Origin: Mucor racemosus
Taxonomy: Eukaryota > Mucoromycota > Mucoromycetes > Mucorales > Mucoraceae
Direction of reading: 5' to 3'
Length of the DNA: 64,000 bases
Assembly (NCBI GenBank): GCA_027405735.1
Contig: JAPEHQ010000006.1
Span: 2,604,001 to 2,668,000 of the forward strand
Below are positions 23,571 to 35,600 of the stretch, one piece after another (the stretch's first letter is position 1; each line of letters begins with the position of its first letter). A program made the position numbers and the translations under genes. The notes beneath the pieces were generated by a model. That model was given only the letters and a program-made list of their open reading frames with translations. It was not told where the DNA came from and searched no databases.

Positions 23571-24879
23571 TTTGAAATGTTTGTAGTTTTGTAAAGAAAG
23601 AAGCTATCTCTTTTTTCTACTGGAAAGAAAATGGAAAATGTAAAAATACCACAAATTTGCAGTCCGAATAATTCGTAAAATGTGCACGCATGATCTTTTT
23701 CAAAAGCTATCGCACCTGTTTTAAGCTTTGCATGAGAAGACATTCAATATTTATAAATGAAAGCCTTGTCTCTGACAGTACACTGAAACTTTATACATTG
23801 TTTTGATAATAATATGAAGGAATCGTTCATATTAAATTTTTTACTGTTTTCTAATGCACCAAATGTTTGATTCATTTTTTTGCATCATATCATCTAGTTT
23901 GCGCTATAATTTTCTCCAGCCCTTCAAATAGCAAGAGTGATTCCTAAAGATCTTTGTGAATCCCAGACTACTGGTACTTCAAAACATCTCTTTGATTTTT
24001 GCATACACAATACACGAAAAAAGTTGTTTTGACAGTTTCATTAGCATTGCATGGAAACTGAAGATTAAACATTTTCATCCACTTTTAAGCACTGAAAAAT
24101 CCGGATTTATTCTATCTCATAGAAAATGATAAATTAATGTACAACAAAAAAAAACTGTGCTTGATCTAAATATCTCCAGTATTACTTTTTTTTTTTTTTT
24201 TTTTTTTGTTATTCAATGGAAAAAAATAAGATAAGGGATCATAAACTGACACAATTTCAACGTGAAAGAGCCGTAAAACTTACTTTTTCTCAATTTCTTG
24301 ACGAGATACTTTTATAAATCGATAATGTAATGCAACCGATTCATTCATATTTCATAGCTTCCAAGGTGTAAACCTAAAAATTGTTTGGGTTAGCTTTAGA
24401 AACGGTAGTAGTATATATATTCCCGTTTTGAAGATGAACGACCTGTAAAATAAGGTCTATTTTACATTTTGTCATGGATCAAAAGAATACAAAATTAAAA
24501 AATATGTTATAGAACATTGGAAAAGAAATAAAGTTCCTTGATCCTAACGTTATGCTTCTTTATTAATACCCTATTAAAATATCTAGTATTTAAAAAAAAA
24601 TTGGTGATGAAGCCCTAGTATTACATATCAAGTAACCAATTCTACATGATAAACTACAGTAAATAAAAATTAATCACTCCGTAGTTATTTGTTATACAGC
24701 CCAATTTCAGTTTTAATAAAGATTTATATTGAATAATATTCCATGCCAGACCCTTCGATTTCTAATTGACCATCCATTTTCTTGCGCTCCTCCTAATTGG
24801 AAATAGTCTGAAAATTAAATCGAAATGTGGATTAAAATGTGGGCATTCTATTCATACGAGTCAGCCAACAAACTGATAG
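23571..24879. other. Intergenic upstream of RMD5
   Basis: The proximal part is the RMD5 promoter and leader. The remainder is AT-rich with a T-run of about 24 at 24186-24209. No gene is seen; the open frame on minus that overlaps the RMD5 start lacks family similarity before the chosen ATG. Confidence 0.55.
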
Positions 24880-27090
24880 GATGCTAAAAAATTAATTTTT
24901 GGATACTGTTACCACTGTCGTATATATTTTGGAACTTTCAGCCCATTTGGTTTAATATTCATTGATTTATAAGCAACTTTCTAGTTGTTTTATTCTATTT
25001 AAGCAGAGAAAGAGTGGTTTCAGTTAAAAACGTGTGCTCTACTCTTTCAAAAACAGCTGTTATATAATGAAATCAAGATATTCTATTCCTACACCTAATG
25101 TATATTAATTTCAAATTTAAAAGCTAATGTTGAATGATTATTTGATTTTATAAAAATTTTCAAAGAATATCTAAACAATCCATATAAAATGGTTTAAATG
25201 AGCAAGAGTTTTCCTTTCTCCATTTCCACAGCAATTCAGGAAGACTAAAACTTTTTAATTCTGTGGATCAACATTTAATATACATACTATTGCAACGGGA
25301 GCTCATTTAAATCCATATTCGTTGAGAACTGGTGAGTTTAATGACATTTGACCTTTGATCTTTGTAAATGTAAATATCAGGTAACAAGCTCGTTGTTCAG
25401 ACTTATTGAATGAATGCACAATGGTCTATGGATATGATACTAATATCTGAAATACTGTACTTGCATCATATATTTTTTATACCTATATCCAGATAGAGTG
25501 GCAGCTTATTCCTTGGATTAGTATTCATAGAAATCATATTTTAATCGCTTTCAATTAGGGATGCTGTCGAGCCCAGCCTATAATAGTAAATTTGGCTGGC
25601 AAAACCTAGCTCGACACCAATGCTACTGTCAATAAGAGTGCGTAATGCGCAGTAAATTACAGGTGCATTTTGGAGATGCTTTTCTCAACGCAAAGTAGAT
25701 TATAGAAGGTGCTCTTTCAGATAATTTTGTTATAGATATATACCTACTCATGTAAAATTGAAAGTTACTAGGGTCAAAATCTGCCAAGATAGGACTTCTG
25801 TTAATCGGTTTTTTACGGTTGGAAAAAGTATGATTTAGACGGTTTCGGATAGTTTTCGAATGGTTTTCCGGTGTTTTTTTTAGCATCAAATCAAATTATT
25901 ACGTTAAATCTTCAAAGAAGATGTAACTTTTTATTATGGGCGCTTGATACCTGTCCGAAAATAAAAGAGCTAATACCAGAAAATTAGTGCACTAGCCTAA
26001 CAATGGCAAAAAATTGGCCAAAAATTGATTGAAAAAATTAAATACCAAAATTGAGGTGCTAATTTTTTGTATTCACAAGATAGATCCAATTGAAAGCTAC
26101 TCTGCGTTTTTTGTTTCAGCGAAAAGTATCGATTTTTTGTCGAAATAATCAAAATAATTGTTTACTGTAAAGCTTACAGTCTATGCTAGCTGAGTTCAAA
26201 AAAATATTTGAAAAGATGATTGAAAAACGATTCAAAAAACAAAATCGTTTAATTGCTTGTGAACTGCAAAGTAAGTTGAACTAGTATATTAAATGATTTT
26301 TGTACATTATTGGGTTCTTCATTCATTTAAACAAAATTTAAATAAATGTTACACGTAAAATTTTGCGTAAAATGCAATTGAAATTTTTGAGGTTTTTTGA
26401 AGATACACATCAATTTTCATAAGCATGTTTTAGATATAAGTAATTAAAATGATGCGCAAAACAATTATCTATCGATCGAGCTATTGTGGAATCTTCTAGC
26501 TGCATTTTTTGTAGAGGAAACAAGATTTTTGTTCAATTTTTTTTCAGATTCAGAATTTGGGATGAGGTTATATAAGGAAAAAATGGAAGCTAGAAATGGA
26601 GATACCTTTTTCTACACATTTTTGAGGATATCTCCACGAAAAATCAATATTTTGAAAAACAACTAAATTGGATCTGAGAGAGCTCAACGAGCTTAATGAC
26701 ATGAATGCAAAAAAAAATGTTGCTCAATTTAACGAATATTTTGAAACCTACTATAGAAATGCCAAAAAAAAATGAAAAAAAATAAAAGTGCCCAGATTTT
26801 TTATATATTCAAATATGTTAGAGTACCTCAAAACAAGTAAGTTTCATTATTAAAATGTGTTAGTAAAGCTTAATTATTTCTAGAGATATGAAGCCTCAAA
26901 GTTTTCAATTCTTTAGCAGTGAAATACGCGTAAAAAATCTGAAACATTAGCACTGAAAAATTAATACCAACTGTAAAAAGTAGGATATTTTCAGATACTT
27001 GTTTTTGGATTAAAGGCGAGCATCTCAGATACATTGGCATATAGTTTTTTCTTGCTGTTATTTAGTGAAAAAAAAAGTAGAGCAGGAATA
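24880..27090 (+). repeat. Dispersed repeat family A, copy A2 (most complete uninterrupted copy)
   Basis: The end module is at 24890-25440 (CCACTGTCGTATATATTTTG, AAGCAGAGAAAGAGTGG, CAACGGGAGCTCATTTAAAT), a middle segment at 25441-25950, the body from 25951 (CTGTCCGAAAATAAAAGAG, CAGTCTATGCTAGCTGAGTT, CTGCAAAGTAAGTTGAAC) and a distal end to about 27090 (AAAGGCGAGCATCTCAGATA). In A3 the middle segment is missing precisely between two TGATAC motifs (25435-25440 and 25945-25950). A2 shows the empty site of the pogo-like insertion (near 26995). There is no conserved reading frame and there are no terminal repeats that I can define. Confidence 0.8.
25560..25624 (-). repeat. Short palindromic element (GTCGAGCC ends)
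   Basis: The ends read GTCGAGCC and AGCTCGACACCAATGCT around a core containing TTTGGCTGGCAAAA. It is similar, in the opposite orientation, to copies at 30914-30985 and 56157-56222. The ends are inverted repeats of each other, so the element can fold as a hairpin. Confidence 0.55.
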
Positions 27091-27999
27091 AAAACTAAAC
27101 GCATTTGAATTGAAGATGCAGGCGGTCTGAAACATTAGCTTATTATTTTGTAGGAGCCCTATATGGAACAATATTTCTTGTAATTTAATTAAATATTTTA
27201 TTACTCTGAATTTGTCATTGTCAGCTACGGGAAAAATAACGCTAACAATTTTTTATGTGAATATTTGTCGATAATTGTTAACATTCATTCACAAAAAAAC
27301 GGTTTTAACATGAAATATAATAATATAATGCAATATATGTTATTCATTGTAAAATAATACTATCTACTGTGAGTAAATTTCAACATTAACTTACACGAAT
27401 TTACCACTACTGTACGAATATAAGTATGTATTAACACAAAATATTGTGTAAAATCAAGGACTGCACGAAAAAATGCCGAAATTTATTCACTTTCTTCCCG
27501 TGGTAATCATTTGGGGTTTCGAGCTTTAATATATGCATAGTACCTTTTTCCGGCTTCAATAAATTTTTCTTCCACGTGCATGAATTCATCTTGATTTTTT
27601 TGACTTCTTGTATTTCGAATATAATTTTCATACAAGAGACACTGATATTGTTTATCTTTAGTTAATACAAATAGTTTATTTTGTCATAAGCTATGGTTAA
27701 AAATTAAAATGTTGTGCTTTGTTGAGGACGTGTCAAACTTTATTATCGCTCAAAAGAATATCATTGATTGTTGACAAAATACCATTTTCCAATGTATTTA
27801 TTTTTGTTTTTGTGCTTAACTTTGTGTAGACTGTTGAATCCAGCAAAGGGGTTTGGTAAAAAGAGGTGGTTATGGAGAAAAAAGAAGAAAGTAAAAGAGA
27901 AAAAACTGTTTCCCTGCGGTATATTCTTGCATAAACCCTAATCTGTTTGCGCTATAAACCTGTAATATCCCATACACGCGAGCTGATAATACTTATTGC
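27091..27999. other. AT-rich sequence, no gene seen
   Basis: There is no domain-bearing frame. The sequence is not obviously repeated elsewhere in the window. Confidence 0.45.
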
Positions 28000-28540
28000 C
28001 GTATATTTTTAGGTTTGATAATTATACTTAATAAAGAATACAATTAAAAGAGAATGAGTAATAAATCAGTTTTTTAACTGTATAATAGAAACAGGATATC
28101 GTTTATTTAGATATAAAAGTATGGCATTTTATATTGATTTGACATTGAGATCCTGAGATGTAATTTAACGCACTATTAAACCATTAGATCTGTTTGATAG
28201 TAATTTATGGATTGAAATGGATCGATCATAATGTAACCGTTCTTGAAGAGCTTGTGAGTTGTATTGTTTCAATCCTGCACTAAATGTGCTTGGATGTATG
28301 TTGGTTTGATAGCTACTTGATTGATTACGAGCTGGGATGAAATAATATGGTGTCATAATTGAGGTCCAAGCGTTCTTGGTAATTACTGGATTAAACTTAA
28401 TGCGCTAGGAGTTTCTTATATCCGATATCAAGACTTTGCAGTTCAATAGATGTCGTAGTCAATAGATTGTAAGATGCATTGATACTGTAGAAGATGATAA
28501 CGTATGGTACTAGGTGGAATACAACACTTATGTTCTGCAC
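28000..28540 (-). repeat. Dispersed repeat family B, copy B1
   Basis: This aligns in the same plus-strand direction with B2 (58085-59150 after removing the solo LTR at 58172-58683). Shared blocks are GAGAATGAGTAATAAATCAG, GTATGGCATTTTATATTGAT, TTAAACCATTAGATCTGTTT and AATTGAGGTCCAAGCGTTCT. On minus, 28165-28356 is an intact 63-codon frame starting MTPYYFIPARNQSSSYQTN that is recognisable but broken in B2. I do not recognise the protein; the repeat may contain a gene piece. Confidence 0.7.
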
Positions 28541-28934
28541 AGTTTTTTTAAATTATTTTTATTGATTGATTCTTGTACGACAAGGATAGGAGCTCTCATC
28601 GAAGAGGCGGGTACAATGTAAATATGAAATATAAAATATGATGATATAAATCCAACAATAATAGAGAGAGAGAAACCCCTAGTAATAAGAATTTAAATTA
28701 AGAAAAAGAAAAGAAAAATAAAGACTACAGGTGAAAATGGCACTGATCCTCATCAATCGTTTGACGAACGTTGAATCGGATAATAGCCAATATTGCTGTA
28801 GGAAAAAAGGAACTTGATCAAATATAAATTTTATGTGAGTGAGCCATACTTGTGATAATAAAATGATGATAATTTTGTATGGATAGATCCCTTTGATATG
28901 ACAATAGAAGCCGGTACTTGGATATCAATTGTGC
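28541..28934. other. Spacer between repeat B1 and the LTR nest
   Basis: No gene is seen. There is a purine-rich stretch near 28665-28725. Confidence 0.4.
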
Positions 28935-29059
28935 CCAACTAAGAGTTTATGGATACATAAAACCTTATTTATAGAAAGAATAATAATAAAGGCTAGTAAC
29001 ATTTATTATGGAGAACGTAGTAGGCTTTATTACTAAAAAAAACTAATGGTAAAAGAAAG

Positions 29060-29529
29060 TGTTATGTCAATACTCATCCTAGGTGTTATGTCAATATCAT
29101 ATCCTAGGTCGTACATTCAAGGTCGCAGTCAATATTCGGTATTATAGTAAATCAACAGGTGTACACGTTGATTCACATGCGTCTTAGTAAATTGGTGTAA
29201 TGTTCTTAGATAGTAATTCTGTGTAATAGTTATAATGAAAAGTATATAAATACATCCTCTGAATGTATTGTTAATAAAAAGTGTAATATTTTGGCAAGAT
29301 TATTTCTTAAGACCGTTTTGACATTTCACTAGGTCTCACATCCAAGGTCACAGTCTATAATTAGTGTTACAGTAAATCAATGTGGATCATTGACTTACAT
29401 CATATTCTTAGATAGTAAAACCCTAGTAATAGTTATAATTAATGTATATAAATATATCCAAAGGATGTATTGTTAATAAAAGTGTAATATTCTGGCAAGA
29501 TTATTTATAGAGACTCTTTTGACATTTCA
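29060..29529 (+). mobile_element. Solo LTR of the Ty3 family, interrupted by a second solo LTR
   Basis: It starts TGTTATGTCAATACTCA, ends CTTTTGACATTTCA, and is flanked by GAAAG on both sides (29055-29059, 29530-29534). Removing the inner LTR and its CTAGG duplication leaves 220 bp, exactly the LTR length of the full element at 31804-37790. C1 at about 16480 shows the empty GAAAG target. Confidence 0.9.
29084..29328 (+). mobile_element. Inner solo LTR, diverged Ty3-family variant (245 bp)
   Basis: It starts TGTTATGTCAATATCA, ends CGTTTTGACATTTCA, and is flanked by CTAGG (29079-29083, 29329-29333). It keeps the TATA-like GTATATAAATACATCC and the LTR end but differs at many positions from the 220-bp LTRs, so it belongs to a related subfamily that inserted into an existing LTR. 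Confidence 0.85.
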
Positions 29530-29582
29530 GAAAGAACCAAGAGTTTCTAGGTCTTGGTTTAAAGACTCTTTATAAGAATTAC

Positions 29583-29930
29583 TGTTACGCCAGGAGATTA
29601 TATCAATCTCAAAGCTAAAATATGTACTAAATTATTTAATAAAAATAAAGGAAAACTGTTATAAAATGAAAGAGCACACTAAAACTAAAGAACTTTATTA
29701 TAAGATCGAACCATCTTCTTTTATATTCACATTCTCTAATTATATGACCTGTTTAAATGAGTCTATTTATATATATACATATATCCAATCAAGTCTAGGT
29801 GACACACACTAGTTCCATATTCCTGCATACACGGAGCTTCATAACATAATACACAGCAATGTAGAACTTAACATATCAAACTGTGTCGTAATCTTAACCA
29901 AGGAATGCACCCAGATCTGTGGATGCAACA
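29583..29930. mobile_element. Solo LTR of another family (348 bp), TSD ATTAC
   Basis: It starts TGTTACGCCAGGAG, ends TGTGGATGCAACA, and is flanked by ATTAC at 29578-29582 and 29931-29935. The uninterrupted sequence is visible in C1 (AAGAATTACATTTCAATG). It contains a TATATATATACATATA box-like run. No full copy is in the window. Confidence 0.85.
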
Positions 29931-30009
29931 ATTACATTTCAATAGTATGAGTTAAAAAAGGAATTGGCTCCAAAAATGGTTATTTAATATCCTCGAAACC
30001 AATGCCAAC

Positions 30010-30908
30010 AATCCACCTTGTGTCTTGCTAAGAATCCGAACTTTTCAGGGTGTAACGGGAAAGATATTATTTTACAAAAACAAAATAGCAACAAAGCGCA
30101 GCCGACGGAAATCTTCCATCTAGTCAACGGAGTAACACGTAGAATATACCATAATTTAGATAAGGTAAGAGAGTTCATCACAGTAACTCTCCAAACAACA
30201 GACAAAAAGAGAATTAAATGGACCTGTATAGCCACCTTGGTTTTAATAATCAATGATTCCATGTAATTTACCCGTTGGATTCGATTTTGAATCAAGAAAA
30301 ATCCGAAATAAATTAGAGGAGTATCATCTTCAAAAGAATTCAAATGTTTGATCTTCATTTCTTTATAGTACGGTCATCAGTAGACGCTCTCAGAATCACC
30401 AAGTATCCCGGTGTTGTATACGATTTGCAATTGGTTGTTGTGTGCGTAAGGGGAAAATGTCAAGCATTATTATGCATTGGCTTGCTTAAAATATCTATTG
30501 AACTCGATTGCTTATACTCTTACCCAAATTCCTCAGATTTAAAACGATGTGTTTTTTTGCATATTTAGTTGACTTAGTTCTTTTCCAATAATTAGTAGTA
30601 GCTGACCATGAGAAGTCCGAAGCGACGTATGTTGCCTTCATTTTTATGCGCATCTTTTTTAAATATAATTTTTTATTTTCGTAATTTTGTTGAATAAATG
30701 CATACATAAAGTACATTGATACATAAATGATGATATCATGTACTGTAATATAAATATTATTAATATAGGTTGAATACTGTAATACACGGCTCTACATTAC
30801 ACGAATATACATTTATTCATAAATATAAAGTTCAAATATGTATATATGTTTATATGGGCACACGAACAATTCATTTAATAAAAAAACCGCAGTTATCGAT
30901 CTCACAGC
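30010..30908. other. Degenerate region, possible coding remnants
   Basis: A plus frame at 30018-30266 (for example NSNKAQPTEIFHLVNGVTRR) and pieces near 30345-30440 look mildly protein-like but show no known domain and no start or splice context. Nothing firmer can be said. Confidence 0.25.
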
Positions 30909-30913
30909 ATTTT

Positions 30914-30985
30914 AGTATTGGTGTCGAGCCAATTTTTGCCAGCCAAATTTGCTAGCTAGTATAAGCTGGGCTCGACAACAATGCT
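30914..30985 (+). repeat. Short palindromic element, best copy
   Basis: The ends AGTATTGGTGTCGAGCC and GGCTCGACAACAATGCT are near-perfect inverted repeats of 17 bp around a 38-bp core (TTTTTGCCAGCCAAATTTGC). Similar copies lie at 25560-25624 and 56157-56222. The size and structure resemble a very small foldback or MITE. Confidence 0.6.
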
Positions 30986-31803
30986 ATAACATTTTATATG
31001 ATGCCTATTCCAGAAAATTTGATTCAGAAACTTCTGATTATCAAAATCGAAGTGCCTCATTTTTTTTAGTAGCCAGCCCTATACTATACCCTTTGTGCGG
31101 TATACCTTAGACAACCCCAAATAAATACAAATTGGTCGCATTATGCTATCTATTCCTAAATTTATTTTATATCTCATGAAAAACTCAAAAACACGTAAAA
31201 TCCACTGCTTTTTCTTTAAAAATTGGGTCTCACTTTTCATCTCTGCTCTACTTTTTTTCCCACTAAATAGCATCAAGAAAAAATATATGCCAATGTACCT
31301 GAGATGCTCGCCTTTAATCCAAAAACAAGTACAGTCGTGATTCGATTTAGTGGAATCGTTGGGAGGGAGAAAAGTGTCCACTAAATCGAATTTTCCACTA
31401 AATCGAAGAAATCATTTTCCTTAATATTGGATCAAAAAATGAGAATATAAAGGCGTTACTAGTTTATAGTATTAAATAATATTTTTAATAAAAACTTTTT
31501 ATATTCGAGCAACTGAATTGAACAGTGGATAACAAGAAATTTAATAAAAGACTGAGGTAAATTAGGCACGTGATTTAGTTACTCTCCATATTTCTTCTAA
31601 TATCATGGCTACCAGATCAAGCTATTGCCGGCTAAATACAGTTTTATCCAATAGTACTTATATTTTACTAATATAGTGGACTGGTAGAAACGAAATTGTC
31701 CACTATCCACTGAATCGATTCAGTGGATTTAGGCAGTAAAATTATTAAAAAAAAACGGGAGATTTCAAACTGTCCATTAAATCGAAAATCCGTTATTTAT
31801 GAG

Positions 31804-32023
31804 TGTTATGTCAATACTCACCCTATGTCTCACATCCAAGGTCACAGTCTATAATTAGTGTTACAGTAAATCAATGTGGATCATTGACTTACATCATATT
31901 CTTAGATAGTAAAACCCTAGTAATAGTTATAATTAATGTATATAAATACATCCTTTGGATGTATTGTTAATAAAAGTGCAATATTCTGGCAAGATTATTT
32001 ATATAGACTCTTTTGACATTTCA
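31804..32023 (+). repeat. 5' LTR of the Ty3 element
   Basis: It runs TGTTATGTCAATACTCACC to TTTTGACATTTCA, with a TATA-like GTATATAAATACATCC and an AATAAAAGTG polyadenylation-like signal. The palindrome CATCC-TTT-GGATG has the loop orientation opposite to that in the 3' LTR. Confidence 0.97.
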
Positions 32024-32083
32024 TTTTTTTAATCTACCTAAAAAACTTTTATTACACAAATTTATCTTATTTTTTATTCTAAA

Positions 32084-32690
32084 ATGAACAACAACATTAA
32101 ACAAGCAACTACTGGTACTATTGCTACCACTAATCAATCTGTATCTTCTGATATGAATATTGATATGGGATCATCTTTGTCTTCGGGACAAAGTGGTAAC
32201 ACTGCATTGAGCAATGATGATGCTCTGCATGTTGAAGGTGATACTTGGAGCGAAGACGCTCGTATTACTAGGGAATTGAGCGAGGACGCTCTTCCTCATC
32301 ACTATGATAATGACACGGTCATGAGCGATAGTGAATTGGATTTGCAACTTGAGGTTGATGAATGCCCTTCTTTGGGGAAGGAACATCAAGCACGTATGTT
32401 GAAGGTTGAAGGAAATTCAACTGCTCAGGGTTAAGTTGTTTAAAGCTACCACTCTGTCGCTTCAACACCCTTTGAAAAGTGATATTGCTACTCAAGCAAG
32501 TTTTTTGCAACGACAATTAAGATTGGCAAAAGACAATTATGATTTATTGTTTGAAAATGTAGCTAATAATCATGTTGCAAGTAGTGAATTGACTATGGTT
32601 CCCTCTGACACTCCATTCATGCAATGGAAAGGCCATAAATTTAATACAAAAAAAATTTATTTTCCAAAGCATGGATGCTTGTCTTACTCA
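32084..32690 (+). pseudogene. Ty3 gag N-terminal region, broken by two frame changes
   Basis: Frame 1 starts at the ATG at 32084 (MNNNIKQATTGTIATTNQ) and stops at 32434. The protein sense continues in the next frame (LRVKLFKATTLSLQHPLKSD, with LRLAKDNYDLLFENV), and again in a third frame from about 32650 (SMDACLTQFEDVLE). The second change coincides with an A8 run at 32648-32655, a classic slippage site. Both changes are in the same (+1) direction. They may be ordinary mutations or recoding sites; Ty3 relatives shift frame between gag and pol, not inside gag, so mutation is more likely. Confidence 0.7.
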
Positions 32691-35600
32691 ATTTGAGGAT
32701 GTCTTGGAATCAAGATCCATTAATGTTGAGTTGCATTGGAAACGCATCATCAAGCCTAAGATGTCAACTGGCATGGCTGATTGGACAAGAAAGTTGATTG
32801 AGCAGCATCCAACAATTTCTTGGGGTCAATTCAAGGCGAAATTGAAGGCTAAGTATAGCGCTTCAGAAGCCGAAGAAAAGAAGGCTGCGTTAAGCAAATT
32901 GAAAAGCTTGAAGCTAGAAAAATGTGAAAGCTTGGAAGCTTATATTGACAAGTTTATCACTTTAAAAGATTTAGCAGGTATCACAGAAGATACAAGCTTA
33001 ACCGATTACTTGTTAAAAGGTTTAGAAATGGACTTGTACAGTCCAGTATCGTTGAACATTTCTCAATCAAGAGAAAAAGGTAAAGATACTTTAGATTACG
33101 CTATTTCGCAACTTAGAAGTGTCTATGATTTGTTGAGACGTGATACGTATTACAAGGAGGAAAAACGTCGCAAAGAGAGAGAATACGAACAACGAATTAT
33201 TCATGCAGTTCAACAGCGACAATCTGGTAATCAGAGTTCCTCTCGTCACTACAAATTTAATAATAAGCATCCACGCCAGCAACCTTACAGTAAAGGCTTT
33301 GATAACAAAAAGCAAACTAGAAGAGCTGGACAATTTCATCAGAAAAATGGACAAGCTTTAAAATGCTATGATTGTGGGTATACACCATTTACTTATGACC
33401 ATAAAGCTGTATGTAAGAAAAACCCAAAAAACATAAAATATAACAAAAACAAAAGCAAGAAATCTATAGTACCAACGCCCACTGCTACTATGGATACTAA
33501 TGATAGTTCATCTGATGATGAAAGTAGCCAACATTTTTCTGTGGCTACCATTGCACCAAAGAAGCCTGAAAAGGAAGTATCCAAGATGGATACTGATAGT
33601 GAATGTAAGCAATTTGATAGTGATTATTTTAGGAAGATGCCTAATAATAATATGAACACTAATGGTCTTCTTTATTTACCTGTTATTTTAGAAACAAGCG
33701 CTGGCATCAAGGTCAACACTTGGTTTTTGTTGGATACTGGTTGCACATTTAGTGCAATTTCACCACAATTAGTTTCTTTTTTAAATTTAAATATTTGCAA
33801 TAAAAATGGTATTATTAAATTGGCACAAAATAACAGTGTAGTAGATCGTAAGGGTCAAACTGAAGAAGAGCTTATAATCAATTATGGTTCTAAAATTGTT
33901 CATTCAAAATTTGAAGTTTTTGATTTATTTGATGATGTCCATTGCGTATTTGGAATGGATTTATTGTATAAAGTTGGTATTACGTTAGGTAATATTGCAG
34001 CAGATTGGTCAGATCGTGTTGGTTATGAAATACCAAAGATTGAACCCAATCCTTATAAACCAAATGAAGATCCTTATGGATCTGAAGAAGAACGTAAAAT
34101 TATGATGAATGAATTAAAACCATTTATTGATGCAAATACTAGTATTAGTCCTAAAGCATATTGTAATATTCCTGGTAGTGAAATTACATTGCCCATAAAG
34201 AAAGATACTCCACTTGCGAATACATGTCGTAGACAATTTCCAATTGCTGAAGCATTGCGACCTGTTATTCAAAAACAAGTTGAAAAATGGCGAGAAAATG
34301 GTGTGATTAAAAGAGCAAAACCTAATACACCTCATAATTCTCCAATTTTTACTGTACGAAAGAAAAATAGTGATGGTGAATACACTGGAAAAGAGCACCG
34401 TGTGGTAATTGATTGTCGTTTAATAAATAATGCGTTGGATCCTGAAAAACTTGAACGTTTTCCATTGCCTTTGATAAGTGATTTGCATCGTAAGATGTCG
34501 AAGCATTCGCTCTATACTGTCATTGACTTATCGCAATGTTTCCATGCATTTAAAATATCCAGATCGTCAAGATCGTATTTGACGTTCACTGATATGGAGG
34601 GATTGACGTGGTCCTTCTCTCACTGCCCGTACGGATTGACTATGGTCTCATCGCACGCACAAAAAATACTTTCTAATTTGTTTGCTGATATCAGTGATAC
34701 TACCACTCACTTTATAGATGATGTCACTATACATACTGAAAACGACCTGAAAAAGCATACAGAACTAGTTAAAATCGTTATAGATCGCTTGACTAAAGCA
34801 AACTTACGTATAAATACTGAAAAATTGCATATTGCACAAAAGAGCATTTATATATTGGGTTTCTGCTTATCTAGTGAGGGTTTAGCATTAGATCCTCGAA
34901 AGGTTTCAAATGTTTTGGATTGGGAACCTACCGTTAAAAGTAGCCGTGAATTGAGTTCACGTTTAGGGTTGATTAACTTTTTTCGTTCTAATTTGCCACG
35001 CTTGTCAATGTTGACAGCACCACTAGATAAATTGAGAAATGCACCTGATATTACTAAAGTATGGACACCAGAACATACTAAATTAATGAAGCAATTGCAA
35101 GAATTATTAGTCAGCTCAGCAGTGTTGAGTGTGCCTAACTTACATTATCCAATCTGTGTTGTTACAGATAGTTCTGCCTATGCAATTGGTGCTGCAATGT
35201 ATCAAGTTATTGGTAATAAAATAAAATATCTTGGTTTTATTGCACGCAGTTTGAGTCCATCAGAGCAAAGATGGGGAAGTTCCAAACGAGAATTAGCTGC
35301 AGTTGTCTATGCATTTAAAAAGTTCCATCAATGGTTGTATGGAAGACGATTCCATCTCTTTGTGGATAATCGTGGTATTTTATTTCTACATTCGCAACCT
35401 AAATTGGATCGAATGGTTGAGAACTATTATGATACAATTTTTGAAATGGATTTTGATATTACCTTTTGTAGTGGTATTAACAATATCTTGGCTGATACCT
35501 TGTCGCGTCTTTTCTGGCCATACAATACGCTGGTGGAGAGTGGTGATAAGCATTTAATTAAAAAACATGTTAATGAAAAGCATTTAGTTAAACAAGATAT

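Larger units (their letters stand above)
28940..30004. mobile_element. Solo LTR family C (copy C2), interrupted by three later LTR insertions
   Basis: The flanks carry the 5-bp duplication CCAAC (28935-28939 and 30005-30009). The C2 sequence matches C1 (AGAGTTTATGGATACAT, AATAATAATAAAGGCTAG, AAGAACCAAGAG, GGAATTGGCTC) once the internal insertions at 29060-29529 and 29583-29930 and their duplicated targets are removed, leaving about 237 bp against 232 bp in C1. The terminal TG and CA have mutated (TA and TG), so this is the oldest layer. Confidence 0.8.

Noticed and set aside
23429..23743. Alternative upstream start for RMD5 at 23743
   Set aside because: The longer frame runs into intron sequence and loses the family frame; the [14 protein letters not shown] start followed by five in-frame junctions gives the expected length.
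25441..25950. The 510-bp A2-specific segment as an LTR or transposon insertion
   Set aside because: It lacks TG...CA ends and its inner end is also present in A1, so loss in A3 is simpler.
33091..33354. Frames on both strands inside the Ty3 gag-pol region
   Set aside because: Shadows of the long polyprotein frame.
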